Below, piece by piece: positions 22,801-35,598 of a stretch of DNA of 62,000 nt. This stretch comes from Mesostigma viride (lineage: Eukaryota > Streptophyta > Mesostigmatophyceae > Mesostigmatales > Mesostigmataceae). The first letter of the stretch is position 1. Each line of letters begins with the position of its first letter. A program made the translations under genes and the position numbers. The notes beneath the pieces were generated by a model that made no database searches, was not told where the DNA came from, and saw only the letters and a program-made list of their open reading frames with translations. The stretch spans positions 934,211 through 996,210 of the forward strand of contig RPFO01000065.1 of the NCBI GenBank assembly GCA_009746045.1. The letters run 5' to 3'.

Positions 22801-25800
22801 TACGTGGTCGTGTCTACTATCAGACAACCAGCACAGGCCTTGTGTGCTTACACGAAAAAGCCAAAAAGCGGTTTGAGCACTCAACCACGCCTACTGTGTA
22901 CATAACAAGCTTGTCCAAAATAATTTACACTACTATAATCGTATTATTGCCACTTCCGACTATGTACAGGATTTGCCCACCCAGTAATCGACATCAGCGA
23001 TTACTCCAGCAATGGCCCTGCACCTATGTCTCCTAATCATGCCTTGTCCACATACTATGTCTGTTTCCCTTCATCCCGGTTGGCCAGTGTGTCCTATGTG
23101 ACGACGGCACCTGACAGGGTGCGACTGCTAGGCCTCGAGCCGCCATCGTCGCTCACCGCAGGATGTGCTCCCCAGTCTCCTGCACCACCACCTCCACAAA
23201 CGGGTCGGCGCGATTGAGCAGGCGCAGGCCCTTGTCCTGCACAATCCACGCCATTTCCGATTGTCGTGGGGAAATGTCGTTGTCCGATTAACACGAGTGA
23301 GCATGAAACCCCATAAAAAAAAACAAACAGGTTTCTCTATAGAATGCTAAGAGTTTCCGCATCAAACGCCAGTGTCTCCAAGGTTGTTCTGGTAGCGTGA
23401 GGAGGCAGCCAGAGACGAGGAGATGGAAACCTACAACTAGTGCAAAAACTGGGCATGCGATGCCCCAACTCTCCATGGGCACCTGCCCTATCATCACGAC
23501 CTCGCAACTCCCCAGCCTTTCGATGCTAATTCTGTTGCCACTCACCAGCTTGTCCATGTCCAGCGGGTGCGCAGGTTCAATGGCAACAGTCACGATAGGC
23601 GCCGACTGCTTGGTGTCATGTCACGTGTAGGTGGGGAGAGGGGGCCCGAGCGCCACAGCGGCCGAGGAGGGGACGCAGCAGCCAGATGTTCGGGTGCAAG
23701 TACACCGGGGGCAATATATTGGGAATGTCATAAGTATATACAAGAACGCATTGGATGCAACAAGAGCAAATGTAAGCTATTTATCACAGCTGCCTGCGCC
23801 ACCGATCGCATCCACCCAAACAAGTACAAGAGCAAACGAAAGCTATTTATCACAGCTGCCTGCGCCACCAATCGCATCCACTCGAACAAGTACAGCAAAC
23901 GAAAGCTATTTATCACAGCTGCCTGCGCCACCAATCGCATCCATTCGAACGAGTACAAGAGCAAGCTAAAGGTATTTATCACAGCTGCCTGCGCCACCAA
24001 TCGCATCCAACCGAACAAATGCCGCGGCACGTGAAATCCCAACTCCCGTTCTTGCCGGATTCCGCATCACGGCACCATGCAAGCCACCTGCTTCCGTACA
24101 TCGCAAGCCACTCCATTGACAGGGAACCCCGCGCCACATCGGTACATTTGGCGCAACATGCTGGGCCGCTTCCCAACTGCATATTCCTATCATCCCCATC
24201 ATCCTGCCTCCCCTATGGTCCTGTTAGCATGCACAGACTGAAGTAAACAAATCCTCATAACACCCAGCCTTGGCAAGTGGCAACTGTAGCTGCTCCTAAA
24301 ACCTGCATGCTGTCAGAAGCCAAGCCCAAAACATCCACTCCCCGGTTTTCCCATAACAGTCCATGCTTCTAGCGCCCCCTCCAGTTTGGCAGTGGTTGCC
24401 CATCAGTACCCCATGCCATTCACAGACCACTCCTGCTTCCAAGAAATGATCAAGGGCTTGCCCGACCGTGACGGCAGCAGACCCATGGACGCACCTGGAA
24501 GACCATGGGAGAGAACGGGCGGCACCACGGCGACGTGCTCAGGGTCCCTGACTTGATTATGTGGCCGCCCAGACCCTGGGGAGGCAGCAAGCCCACGAGG
24601 GGTACAAGCACACATCCACAAACGAGAGCACCATCACCAAAGGGTTGCATAGGATTGGGTTCACACACAAGAGCGTGCACAAAGGCCTCACAACGTGAAT
24701 GAAAGGCTAATGCACGGCTGATGAGCGTGACTAGGCAGGACGGGAGGCAAACAAACAGCACCTCTTTCAGGCGCTGTGTGCTGTAAAGATAAACACACGA
24801 CATCCTGTTTACAGTCATATTGCAACGCCATGCGCTAAGTATGCCGGGCTCTAGCAGTACAGTGTCAAGTGGTACTAGGAACTTCTGCTACGATCACTCC
24901 ATGGTACCACTACCTTATGAGTCGTACACTTTGCAAAAGGGAGAAGGATGAGACAGCACTCCATTAGTCAATCGTGTCACCCAAATGAAAAGTTAACCAC
25001 GACTAATACCATGGCTTTAATAACTGTGCGGTTATTGCTGCTAGAGCTACCGTCATCATGAAGAATGACAGGAAGACATCATCATGACTATAAAAGGGAG
25101 CAATCACTATTACCGTCACCGTTCATTAACGACACCCACTATGATTGCTATCATCTGCGGGCAAGCGTCCGCACAGGGCACGCACCACGATGCCGACCAC
25201 GTTGCCGGCCGGCGCGCAGGGCAGCCGGTCCAGTCCTCGCCCCATCATCAGCAACAAGTCCAGCACCTCGGCCACCTGGGGACCGTGTGACGATGAGGAT
25301 GCAGCGCTCGGGTCGTACTTGGCCGAGAGCACGTAGAGGCGCGCACCGGGGCGCAGCACGCCACTGGGAGATGGGCGGGGGCAGAGGGAGAGAGTGGGGT
25401 TAAGGAAGATTGGCAGGTGCAAATGGGGCCAAGGCTAAGGTGGGATGGGGGACAGGGACGGGGACGGGGACAAGGACGGGGCCGGGGCCGGGGCCGGGGC
25501 CGGGGCCGGGGCGGGGCTGGGGGCGGGGGCGGGGGCGGGGGCGGGGGCGGGGGCGGGGGCGGGGGCGGGGGCGGGGCGGGGGCGGGGCCGGGGCCGGGGC
25601 CGGGGCCGGGGCCGGGGCCGGGGCCGGGGCCGGGGCCGGGGCTGGGGGGGGGAAGAGGAAGAGGGGGAAGGTGGGATGGGGAGGGGCAGGGGGAGCTGGG
25701 ATGCGATGGGGAAGGTGAGGGGGGATGAAGGCCAAGAATTGGAGGTGGAATGGCATATGTGTGTGTAGATGGGCAGATGGAGGGGAAGTTGACTGAGATG

Positions 25801-28800
25801 GGTGTAATGCCAAGAATTACACACATAGGACTGAGTTGCCGACCGATAGCAAGGTGTTCCGGCATGTGCTTGTAGGTAAGGGCATGTACACTTCCATGCC
25901 AGTGCCACGAGTCTACTACAGACGACACCTTAAGGCAGGGGTCCAGGGGAAGGGAGATAAGGCGAAACGTTTCCAAGGGTAGCCGGCAAGCGCTGGGGGA
26001 GATGATGGGCACAAGGGAATGGAGAAGGGATTCAAGGGGGGAGGGGAACACACAACAATGCCCGAACGACGCATCATTACGCCCATTCAAACCAGTGTGG
26101 CATCGCACCAAGGCCATGAAACGGTGGCTCCCATCCCCTGCTGCTAAGGGTACATGAACATGCCAACCAGCCCATTGGTGGACGGTTGCCCATACCAATG
26201 GAGGGTTGCCCCAGAGACGGGCGGTGCCATAGACACACAAACGAGGCGTTGATCAAAGGATAATAGCCGCAAGTAGACAGCATTGCTTCGGGATCTTTCT
26301 GGCATGCAATCCTGGCCTCACCTGAACACCCTGGCAAATGCGACAAATGCTTCTTCACTGGACGAGGCATCTGAACCGGCAGGGCCCTGGTGGACATCAT
26401 GGATCCGCAAGCACGATCAATCCACGCGAGGACAACGTTGGAAGCAAGCCTGAGTACGCCCAGTGCGCTGGCATGTGGACGACCTAGCATCGCTACAAGC
26501 ACGTAGGGCTCCTATTATATGACCCTACAGCAAGCAAGATGGGAGGGAAACCGGTGCAACTTCACCCACAGTTAGGTGTGGGCCACTCATGATCACCTTA
26601 TGTGTATCTGGTGCAGAGGTACAAATAGCGGTCGATGAGGCATCCCACACAAAACCTTCAACAGTCTATGCCGCCGCTGACTCTGCAACACCCATGCCTA
26701 TGTGATAGATCCCGTGCCAAGTTTCCACGCATCCTACCGTCTATTCCTAGACTGGAAGCAACCTCCCCCCTCCTGGCCTAATTAGTAAATCGGTAGTAAT
26801 CTAAACAGCTACCCAACCAGAGGATTCCGGAGCAAATGCCACACACCCTCACTCCGGGCCCTCCCCACAAGTGCACTCGCGTGACTATCCTCCAGCCAAA
26901 GCTGCAGGGCCACCCCCTTGCCCCCTGCCTCTCTTCTCACCCCTGCTCCCTGCCACCCCCCACCCCGTGCCCTCTAACCACCCACATGTCCCCTCCCCTT
27001 CCCATCACCCGCCCTGTGTGCTGCCCTGCCCCCACCCATGTACCCCCTTCCAGGCGGATTCTCCCCCCACGCACCGTGCTGCCCTCGTGCGCCGCCAGCA
27101 GTGCCGCGGTCTCGTGCGGCAGCGACGCGCGCGGCACCGAGAACATCTTGGACACAAAGCAGACGCACGCGGCTGCGGCCGTCGCACTACAGCTGGCGAC
27201 GTCACGCTCCACATCCCGCAACAGGGCTGCGCCTTGCTCGGGAAGCTGCAGCTCCATGGAGCGGAAGAGTACGGGCAGGCGCGTGGCCTGGCCAATGACG
27301 GGCGATGGCAGCGCCTCCACCACGGTGGCAAGGACAGCATCCGCACTGGAGAGGTGCGGTAGGCAGGAAGGGGGCAGGGTCACAGTGTGCGGCGTGCACA
27401 TTGACAAGAGGATGACATATATGTGCAAGGCGGCCTGCAGACATCGCAGCATGGCAAGGGAGGTAGCATCCAGGCCAGGAACGTGGCATCTAGGCGGGCT
27501 AGCAGTATGTACATGGGCAGCAACAGCATGAGGGCCCAAAAGTGAGGACCCACACGGGCCCTATTCAAGCATCCCGAGAGCGCTCCTTGGGCTTGGATGC
27601 ATGTGCGATTAACCAGCCGCTACACGGGCACCAATGCAGTAGCATTTGGCAAGCAGCACGAGCTGCCTTTATGTCTGTACATGAAAGCCCCTGGTTCTAT
27701 ACCCAACCCAGCCTCCATTAAGGACTTATTAGTAACACGTCTAACTAATTAGTCAAAATGATAAACCGATTGGCCGAATCGCTGTTTTAGCCCATGCTCG
27801 TGTGGCTGCTTCATCGAACAAGAGCCTGAACGATCTCCCATCGCCCGCACTGTTTGGAGGACGTGACGGTGAAAAAAACATCTCTCCCTCTCTTATCCTT
27901 AGAACGCATGCACACAAGAGAATCGGAGGAGCGCCGTCAGGCACGACGGAACGCCTCTAATCATAGGGTGCCGCCTCGACTCAGATCATGCATGGAGGTG
28001 ACGGTAGAGCACTCGATTTGCAAGAGGGACATGCGTCGAATAGTAGTGCCCATGATGTCGAATTATCTGAGAGACAGCCGAGGCCTTTGGCAACAGCCGG
28101 TGCCCATAATGCCTGCCAGTAGCTCGATGTCATCTGGCCGGTGCACGGTCAGCACGCGGGCGGCTCGCGGTTCACACGGACAATGACCCCAATAAGATGT
28201 TACACGGGGGGGAGGGGGGGCTATCAAGGAGACAACCAGCGCAGGCCAGAAACGGGGGGGAGGGGGGGCTATGCCGATACTCTAACGTCCAGCTTCCGAT
28301 AACCTCATCCTGCACCTCATTGCGTGTGTGTGGGGGGGTGGGGGGGAAGAAAGATTATGCCACTCACAGCGGCAACCAGCGTGACATGATGGACTGGATG
28401 GCCACGCGCGTGTCCGAGTGGTTCAGGTCACGGGCAGGGACCTGCAGGGATGCGCCCGACCAGTGATCACCAAGCCCGCAGAGGAGGGTAACAGCGTCAA
28501 GATGGAGGGTGAAACATCTGCAAATGTGGCGCTGATGGCATGCACCAGAGCCGGCATGTTAGGCAGAGGAGCAATTACTGTGTAGACTCTTGTGCCAGGC
28601 CATAGGCAGGGCAAGGGAAGCAACCCATGCATATGGGTATCCAGCCGTGGTTAGCTTGGGGGGCTGGCGGCAGGCTATAGCAACCACACTGTAAGGGCAT
28701 GCGAGTCAATGCAACAAACCCGTTTCTGCCCAGCCAGGAATCTACCTTACTGCCCACCAGGAAAACCTATCTCAAGATAGTGGTGACATGGCCAGACACC

Positions 28801-31800
28801 ATTGAAAGACACGTAGCACAAGCCACCAGCACCTTGCAGGCCACGGAACTATAACCGACAGATGTGCTGCGCACACAATGGGGTCAGAGTGTCCTCCCAC
28901 CGTCACTTTGAGTGAGTTGAGCATCTTTGAGGCAGCCTCTGGGTCAGGGTTGAGGACGACCGCGTTGTACATCTGCAGACATGGCCAGGGAGGGGTCGGT
29001 GAGGGCAAGGGGCAGCATATTACCACACATGGGTCAGCGCTTCTGACTGCACGACATGCTCAGAAGCCACCCGCCCGGGGATGGTACACGCATGTGTGCG
29101 TGCCAGGAACACATGTTTTCCTGTGGGAAGGATTCACAGTTCGTGGCAACAGACGGACATATATTGAAAAGATGGGAGATGAACGAGGTGCCAGAAGCGA
29201 GATCACCTGGGGCCAATGGCGGTCCCAGCAAGCGCTGATGCCCTTTCATGACTGAGGGTGTAAGACACATCACCACGACGCTACGCATGCACGAGGGACA
29301 GAGGGTTGCTAATGTTCATGAAAGAGACGTATCATTGCCACGGACGAAAAGAGAGATGGACGGTATCTACACACACGTAGCAACCGCTGCCGGCTGCTGC
29401 TGCCACAACTCGAGGACCATGCCACTTGACCCATCCGTATCGACCCACACAAACACGATAGTATTATATACCTCCAACAGTGGTGGCGCCCACAGTCCCC
29501 AACGGCTGCCAACGCCAACCCAAGGTAAAGTATCAAGGACACCCTATTTGCTGCTAACATCCCACCCCGCCGTTGATGCCACCCAAGGCTAGTGCCTATA
29601 GAGTATATGCCACCCACTTTGCCTCCACCTGCCCTAGCGGCCACCTATGCAACCACCACGGGTTCAAGTCCCTACCTTCCAGAGTGGCTCCAGCACCATC
29701 TGCGCAAACATGGGCTTGAGCTTGCCTGCTCGTGGTGGAGGGGAGGGCGGGACACAGCCAATGCAGGCAAGCACGGTCGGGTAGAGTCCGTGGTGAGTAC
29801 GAGGATGACAGCACAGCCATGCCCACCAGTACATCATGCCAGGTACCGGTGCAACCAAAAACACCCACCACCCCTTGCGGCGATGAAACAAGCCGTTCGA
29901 TACCTCCACTGCGCAATCTGGTACAGTAAAATGCACAGAGCATAACCGATCACAGCCTAGAATAACCACCCATGTACGTACGCGGAAAATGATACTGCCC
30001 ATACAGCTCGACTCCACATTCTCGGAAGATGGCATGCATAGGTGAACATAAAGCATAGCAGCAGAGGGCAGCTAAACAAATACCATACTCAAAATAAAGC
30101 TTCACCAAGAAAGTACCTGCAGCGGCCTTTTTCCCCATGATCTTCTTTGTCTTGGGGTTGAAGTAGTAGTCCCCCCACAGCGCGCGCCGGAGGGCCTTGG
30201 CCGATGCTCCCAGCTGGCAGGCCCGGCCGCAGGATGAACCAGCACAAGCGATAGCGGGCATGTGATGTCAGGCTCATCAGCACTAGATCACAGATATGGA
30301 TCATGCTTGCCATGTATCATAGAGACATAGACGTATTTCACAGAGCTTTCATAGAAGAAATGCGCAAGAGTGAGCGGTGAAGGCTTAGATGACGCAAGAT
30401 GGTAGCGGTTCACACGATGTAGCCGTTGAGACAAAGCACTTCTCGTGGGCAATGCATGCAGCAGGCCGGTACAAGTTCCTCTTGCTAAAATATTACTACA
30501 CCGCAGCAGACATCCATGTCCAGTTCCGCTGCGATCGGATGCCCGCTGGCCGGCACCTTTTAAAGGTGTGCGGAGCCGAGGCAGGCCCTCCGCTAGAGCA
30601 CCGTTGGCAGGCACAGGCCACGCCCGGGTGACCGAGGCATGTCACACACATGCACCCACCAATCGGTTGTAAAAGAGCGGCCTTACTGGGCGCTGAATAG
30701 GCTTACAATCAAACCACTCATGCGACGAGCACAGCCGTGCGCTTTTACCTTTTGTGCGTACATGTCGGCAAACTGTTCGATGCGGAACGCCCAGCCATCC
30801 ACCGCACTGGCAAATACGACGTTGCCCTGCGCGGGCGAGAACACGTCCGGGCACACGTCCAGGTCCTGCCCGACGCACAGGATGTTGGGGGGCGCGACGC
30901 AGCAGGGGTTGGAAGGTTGATGCAGCAAGGGGGGTGATGCAGCAGGGGTTGCAGGGTTGATGCAGCAGCAAGCGGGGGGGTGAAGCACAGCATGGGAGTT
31001 GCGGGGCGCAGCATGATGTCAGAGGGAGATGGCAGCAGCCACGACACAAGCGCAGGAGGGTGTGCAATCCCAAAATAGGCGAAGCCTTGCCAAGCCGACC
31101 AGGCTGGTAAGGCCGCACAGGAAGGCAGAGACACACAGCCGCCAGGTGGGCGGGTGCGATTCCCGTGCCCTTCCATGCCATCCTTGAAATCTAAAGCCTC
31201 CTCCTGACAATGGAAGAGCACACCGCGATGTGCGAATGAGCGGATAAGCCGTTGACAATGGTGCATGGGATGACGGGTGGGGCCAGGAGGCGACTTTGCA
31301 CCCAAATGCTCCCTTTCTGCTGGACCTGTTCAACCTCTCTCCGCCTCTGCAACAGTATGGGTAACAGCATACCTGACTCCATCGGCCCCATGGCTCCCCT
31401 CACCTCGAACGCGGCGTTCAGGTTCTCCTCCGCCGCTGCGTCCCCTTCGTCCCCCTTGGCCCCCCCGGTCTCCCCCCCCTCTCCCCCGTGTGCCAGCAGC
31501 GAGTCCACTTCCGACAGGTACTTCTCCGACTGGAACCCGCTGACCACGTTGTTTACCTCGGCCACGATCGCCTGTGGTGGCGCACATGGCACGGTGCGGA
31601 TGACAGCAGGGACCGGCCAACGATAGCAATGAGACAACCAGCGCAGGCCTGAAACCTGAAGAATCCGGACCATGGTAGCTCGAGCCTACCATGTAGGCCA
31701 AGTATGTGTTAGAACGAACATCCGTTATGAAGGGTTGTAAGAACGAACATCCGTTATGAAGGAGGCACGGACTCCAAGGCCTTCTCTTGTTGCCCCCCCC

Positions 31801-34522
31801 AAAACAAAACAAAAAAATAATAACGCTACCTACGTACACGTTTGGAAGCATCTTGCATGAACGCTGGCCCGTGCAGACGATGCTCCACGACGGCAGAGGC
31901 AGAGATGCCGGCGCGGTCTTACCACTGGCCCTCACTCGCTCACATGATGGTGGCAGGACTTGCGCCTTCCCACATGATTGCCCGCAAATGTCATACATCC
32001 ATGTCCTAAAGGCCATCAACGTCGTCCCACGCCACGCGCCCAGCTTGGTGGGATACCTGCATCCCACCAACACCCTAGCATGTCCCACATTGATGTTCCA
32101 ACTATCATGAATGCCGTCCCACGTTGCGCGCCCACCTTGAGGCGGTGGTAGGCCTCCTCCGGCGTCAGCTGCAGCTCGCAGATCAGGCGGTCGATCTTGT
32201 TGATGACGAGGCACAGGGTGAGCCGCTCGTCGTACGCCTGCAAGTGGGGGCATAGGGGGGTTGGGGTGGGGGTTGGGGGGTGGTGGGTGGCGGGTGGTTG
32301 GTGGTTGGTGGTTGGTGGTTGGTGGTTGGTGGTTGGTGGTTGGTGGTTGGTGGTTGGTGGTTGGTGGTTGGTGGTTGGTGGTTGGTGGTTGGTGGTTGGT
32401 GGTTGGTGGTTGGTGGTTGGTGGTTGGTGGTTGGTGGTTGGTGGTTGGTGGTTGGTGGGGTGGGGGTGGTGGGTGGGCGGTGGGGGTGGGGTGGGGGGGT
32501 GGGGGTGGGTGGGGGGCGCCATCGTGGATTCAAGGGGCAAGCAGGCAGCCACGCATGTGAGCATGCAAGGGTGTGTTATACGCCAGTGGGGTAATGATGC
32601 CAAGAGGTCATGACGATGATGACGGCGATGATTATCAAAGTAGAGTTGTGAAAGGGCAGCACACAAGCAGTGCAGGGCAAGCAGCCCGTGAGAGCAATGA
32701 GGGTTTGGCACGGTGCCGTCCCAGAGAACAACGGTATTCGCTGCATTGCTTTGAATGATATAGAATAGTGAAAGGAGACTGTCATGCCATAACAAATATT
32801 TTCATTTTTACACTTCACACCCATACTGTCTGGGTGGTACAGGGACGTGTGCCTTGCGTCCGCTTACGAGACAAACTGAAGGCAGGGTGGAATCACAGGG
32901 CAGTAAGAAGAGTCGCCGAAACGATTAGGCTGAGGGCGTGGCGGAGGCAGCATGTAGACTTCAGGCGCATGGCTAGTAGCAGGCAAGTGCACGAACACAG
33001 CACAGACAGAGGGTGCGACCAGGTTGGGAGTGAAACCAGCACCGAAATTGCCGCCCTTCCGGTTACCGGACAATCGCAGCGAGCGCTTGCAGTAAAGATG
33101 GCGATGTTATCATCAACGTAGAGGTGGGAGAGCAAGAGGGGCACCGCCTACGTGCACTGGAACAAGGCATGGGAGTCCGCTTGATGGGGCGTCTGGGCAC
33201 CCGTTTGGATGCACACCAAGCAACCGAGCTACAGCAGGATCGCGTGTGCATGGGCACCGCTGCGCACCTGGCGCAGGACCGCATGCGTCTGGATGCACAC
33301 GCCCTCCACCGCGTCCACCAGCGCGATGGCGCCATCGGTCACGCGGACGGCCGTCGACACCTGGCATCGCGCCAGCAGCAGCAAGCAGGATGCGCGACAG
33401 GGAGAGGCGCGACATGAGAAGAGCGAGCAGGACAGACCAGAGGCACCAACGACAGTGCATTTTGTCAACACTTAAGATGTGTGATGCAGGACAACTAAAC
33501 GGAAGGGGGGGAACATGGGCAAATAGGACGAATGGAATGTTGCGTAAGGACCTGTCATCATCCAGCAAATTTCCATCCTGCCTCTGTGCCAGCATGCGAT
33601 TAACATCCGCTTTTGGTCCATGTCCCATGCAATCCAGGACAAGTCCAGCAGACTTGCCAGGGGTTGGAACTCTGCTACAGCGAGGCAAATGCACCCAAAG
33701 CAGCTGCCAAGCCCAGCAGAAATGAAATTAAACACACGACTAATGCACACAGAGACATGACTCGAAGGTCCTCTTTTATGGGAGTGACCCGGGATGCGTT
33801 TTACCTAACCAGGTACAAACTCTGTCAAAAAGATGGAGATACATCAAGGCTTGAGCTCCCTGTCTCTCTTAGCAAACCTGATAGGCGAGCTGGATAACGT
33901 CGTCGAAGCATAAGATGCCTAATATTAATCCCTCAACGTCACACGGCGGCTTGGTAACCGTACACGAAACATGACCCTTGTGCACTGCAAAACCAAAAAT
34001 TGAAATGCGTACCTCGCTGCAAAAGTCAACATGCCCTGGTGAGTCGATCAGGTTGATTAGGTAATCATTATCATTGTTACTGTTCACGTCCTCCTTCCCG
34101 GCAGTCTCTTGACCTGGAGTGGTCACTTGCTCGGCAGACTTGGGCGAAAACAGCAGGGATATTGAGCTGGATTTCATCGTAATACACCGGAGCTGCTCAT
34201 CGTCGCGGCTGTCGAGATAGCGAAGCTGCAACCATATAATGCACCAGGAGCGCGGTTGATACCAGATTATAATATCAATAAAAAAGGTGCAGAATTGTAA
34301 TCATCATGCTACATGGCACACGTGGACATAGCATGCGCAGAAAACTAACCAAGTATAAATTACCTTTCCGACCATTTTGGGATGAATAAGTCCATTGCAC
34401 GCAATAAGGTTGTCGCTCAACGTTGTTTTGCCATGGTCAACATGAGCAAGCACACAAACGTTACGAATGCGTGCCTGCTGCGACTGGAGCGCCCGTAGGC
34501 GCTCCACTGAAACAACTGGCAT
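16822..34522 (-). CDS. EFL1: Elongation factor-like GTPase 1 (EFL1), complete, 23 exons
   Basis: Cytoplasmic EF-2-like GTPase that, with SBDS, releases eIF6/Tif6 from pre-60S subunits. Exons: 34364-34522, 34013-34225, 33268-33360, 32136-32237, 31404-31571, 30749-30865, 30117-30213, 29676-29725, 28901-28972, 28368-28441, 27075-27345, 26322-26386, 25186-25363, 24495-24575, 23546-23605, 23157-23236, 22257-22302, 21387-21509, 19453-20673, 18642-18747, 18115-18227, 17388-17502, 16822-16889. They sum to 3672 bases (1223 residues plus stop), and every junction is GT-AG and in phase. Motifs: G1 AHVDHGKT, G3 DSPGHVDF, G4 [34 protein letters not shown], and the C-terminal [17 protein letters not shown] and [16 protein letters not shown]. 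The 407-codon exon at 19453-20673 contains low-complexity Ala/Gly/Gln-rich insertions in domain IV, making the protein longer than human EFL1 (1120 residues). Confidence 0.96.
23755..24020. repeat. 63-66-bp minisatellite, four copies, in EFL1 intron
   Basis: The unit contains TATTTATCACAGCTGCCTGC followed by GCCACCAATCGCATCCA. Copies are 66, 63 and 66 bp apart, so the differences are multiples of three and frames stay open on both strands. It lies in the intron between exons 24495-24575 and 23546-23605. Confidence 0.9.
25453..25651. repeat. GGGGCC / GGGGCG hexanucleotide array in EFL1 intron
   Basis: Blocks of GGGGAC, GGGGCC, GGGGCG and again GGGGCC in the intron between exons 26322-26386 and 25186-25363. 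On the minus (transcript) strand it is C-rich. Long overlapping open frames here (GAGAG, PAPAP peptides) are period artefacts. Confidence 0.97.
28205..28272. mobile_element. 28-bp terminal fragment of the 336-bp retroposon with 20-bp direct repeats
   Basis: Bases 28225-28252 are the first 28 bases of the family (CAAGGAGACAACCAGCGCAG and eight more). They are flanked by identical 20-bp repeats at 28205-28224 and 28253-28272 (C, seven G, A, seven G, CTAT). It lies in an EFL1 intron. Confidence 0.85.
31631..31690. mobile_element. Truncated, diverged copy of the 336-bp retroposon
   Basis: Matches the family from GAGACAACCAGCGCAGGC through CCGGACCATGGTAGCTCGAG, then diverges. It lies in an EFL1 intron. 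Just beyond it, AGAACGAACATCCGTTATGA is present twice (about 31711 and 31741). Confidence 0.75.
32262..32515. repeat. GGTGGTT heptamer array in EFL1 intron
   Basis: About 23 uninterrupted copies of the 7-bp unit (32293-32455) inside a longer G/T-rich stretch. It lies immediately upstream (in transcript sense) of the exon at 32136-32237, so its C/A-rich transcript runs to within about 25 bases of the acceptor. Confidence 0.96.
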
Positions 34523-35598
34523 GGCTACTGTGTTCGATGAAGATCCATTAATTGGGGTACCTTTCTAGTTTCTGTCATGAAAGCACCCGTGCGGCTTTAG
34601 CGCAGAAGTCGGCCATATCCAGTGGCATTTGGGCATACCAGCTCCTGGAAAGGCTGGTCTGCTAATTCTGTCTGCCTCACAGGTCTACTCTCAGTCTCTC
34701 ACTTCTCAGGCTGGGATATTCTAGCGGACGCAGGTGCAGCGATCAGTACCTAGTCAGGGCTTCCAGTATGCCAGAATCGCCCACCTCCTCAGTTCAGTCG
34801 TGCGCTACAGTATGTAGGCCACTATAGATTCTCTGCTGCCCCTGGGCGGCGTGGGACACAACAACAACAACAACGCAACCCTATTCCGCTCGCTTACTCT
34901 CCCAACGTTTTACGACCGTCAGATGGGTGAATCTGACGGACGGACGGACAGGTACACCCGAGAACCGCACAGATGTAGCCGAAATCCGCACAGATGTAGC
35001 CGAAATCCGCACAGATGTAGCCGAAAAACCGCACAGATGTAGCCGAAAACCGCACAGATGTAGCCGAAAAACCGCACAGATGTAGCCGAATAGCCTTGTC
35101 CAGTGGAAGTGGAGGCCAAGGAGGCTCGCAGTCCTCCCAGAGCCCTGTCCAGTGGCCCGACATGCTGCATGCTGCATGCTGTCGAATCGCCTGGAGTACC
35201 GCACATGCTACATGGACCGGCTTGCTGCGGCGCGCCAGGAGGATTTGGAGCCGTCGGATGGGGAGGAGTTGCCCCAACGCAAGGGGCGACGAAAAAACGG
35301 GAATAAATAGGGCGCACACCGTACGTTGCGTAGGTGATGTTGTTGGGCGTAATGGACAAGAACTACTGGTCTTGAAATAAAACTTGCGTCCCGGTAGGCC
35401 GCCGGCCGGACTGGTCCACTCTGTACGTTTTAGTGTTTGCTAGCGTCCGCGTTCCTCCGGCAGGTTGCCGGCCGGACTGGTAGTTTTTGCTAACATCCCT
35501 AATGTGTACACATTCAACAAAACATGGTTCGAACAGTCGATGATAACGCAGTCCAAATCTAACAACAACAACAGTATGTAAGAAGTCTTAGGGCCTGA
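34523..35598. other. Upstream region of EFL1 with a 21-bp tandem repeat
   Basis: Presumed promoter and 5' UTR of EFL1; no core element can be fixed by eye. It includes an ACA run at 34858-34875 preceded by GTGGGAC; a similar GTGGGACTCAACAACAAC occurs on the minus strand at 46961-46995, suggesting a shared element tail. No gene is seen. Confidence 0.5.
34965..35090. repeat. 21-22-bp tandem repeat, six copies
   Basis: Unit CCGCACAGATGTAGCCGAAA with starts at 34965, 34986, 35007, 35029, 35050 and 35072. Frame is not kept throughout, because two units are 22 bp. Confidence 0.95.

Noticed and set aside
25248-26240. 330-codon minus-strand open frame
   Set aside because: Mostly the GGGGCC array read as Pro/Ala/Arg repeats. 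It overlaps real EFL1 exons only in part and in the wrong frame.
32183-32613. Open frames encoding PPTTNHQ or WWLVVG repeats
   Set aside because: By-product of the 7-bp GGTGGTT array; only the stretch 32136-32237 is a real EFL1 exon.
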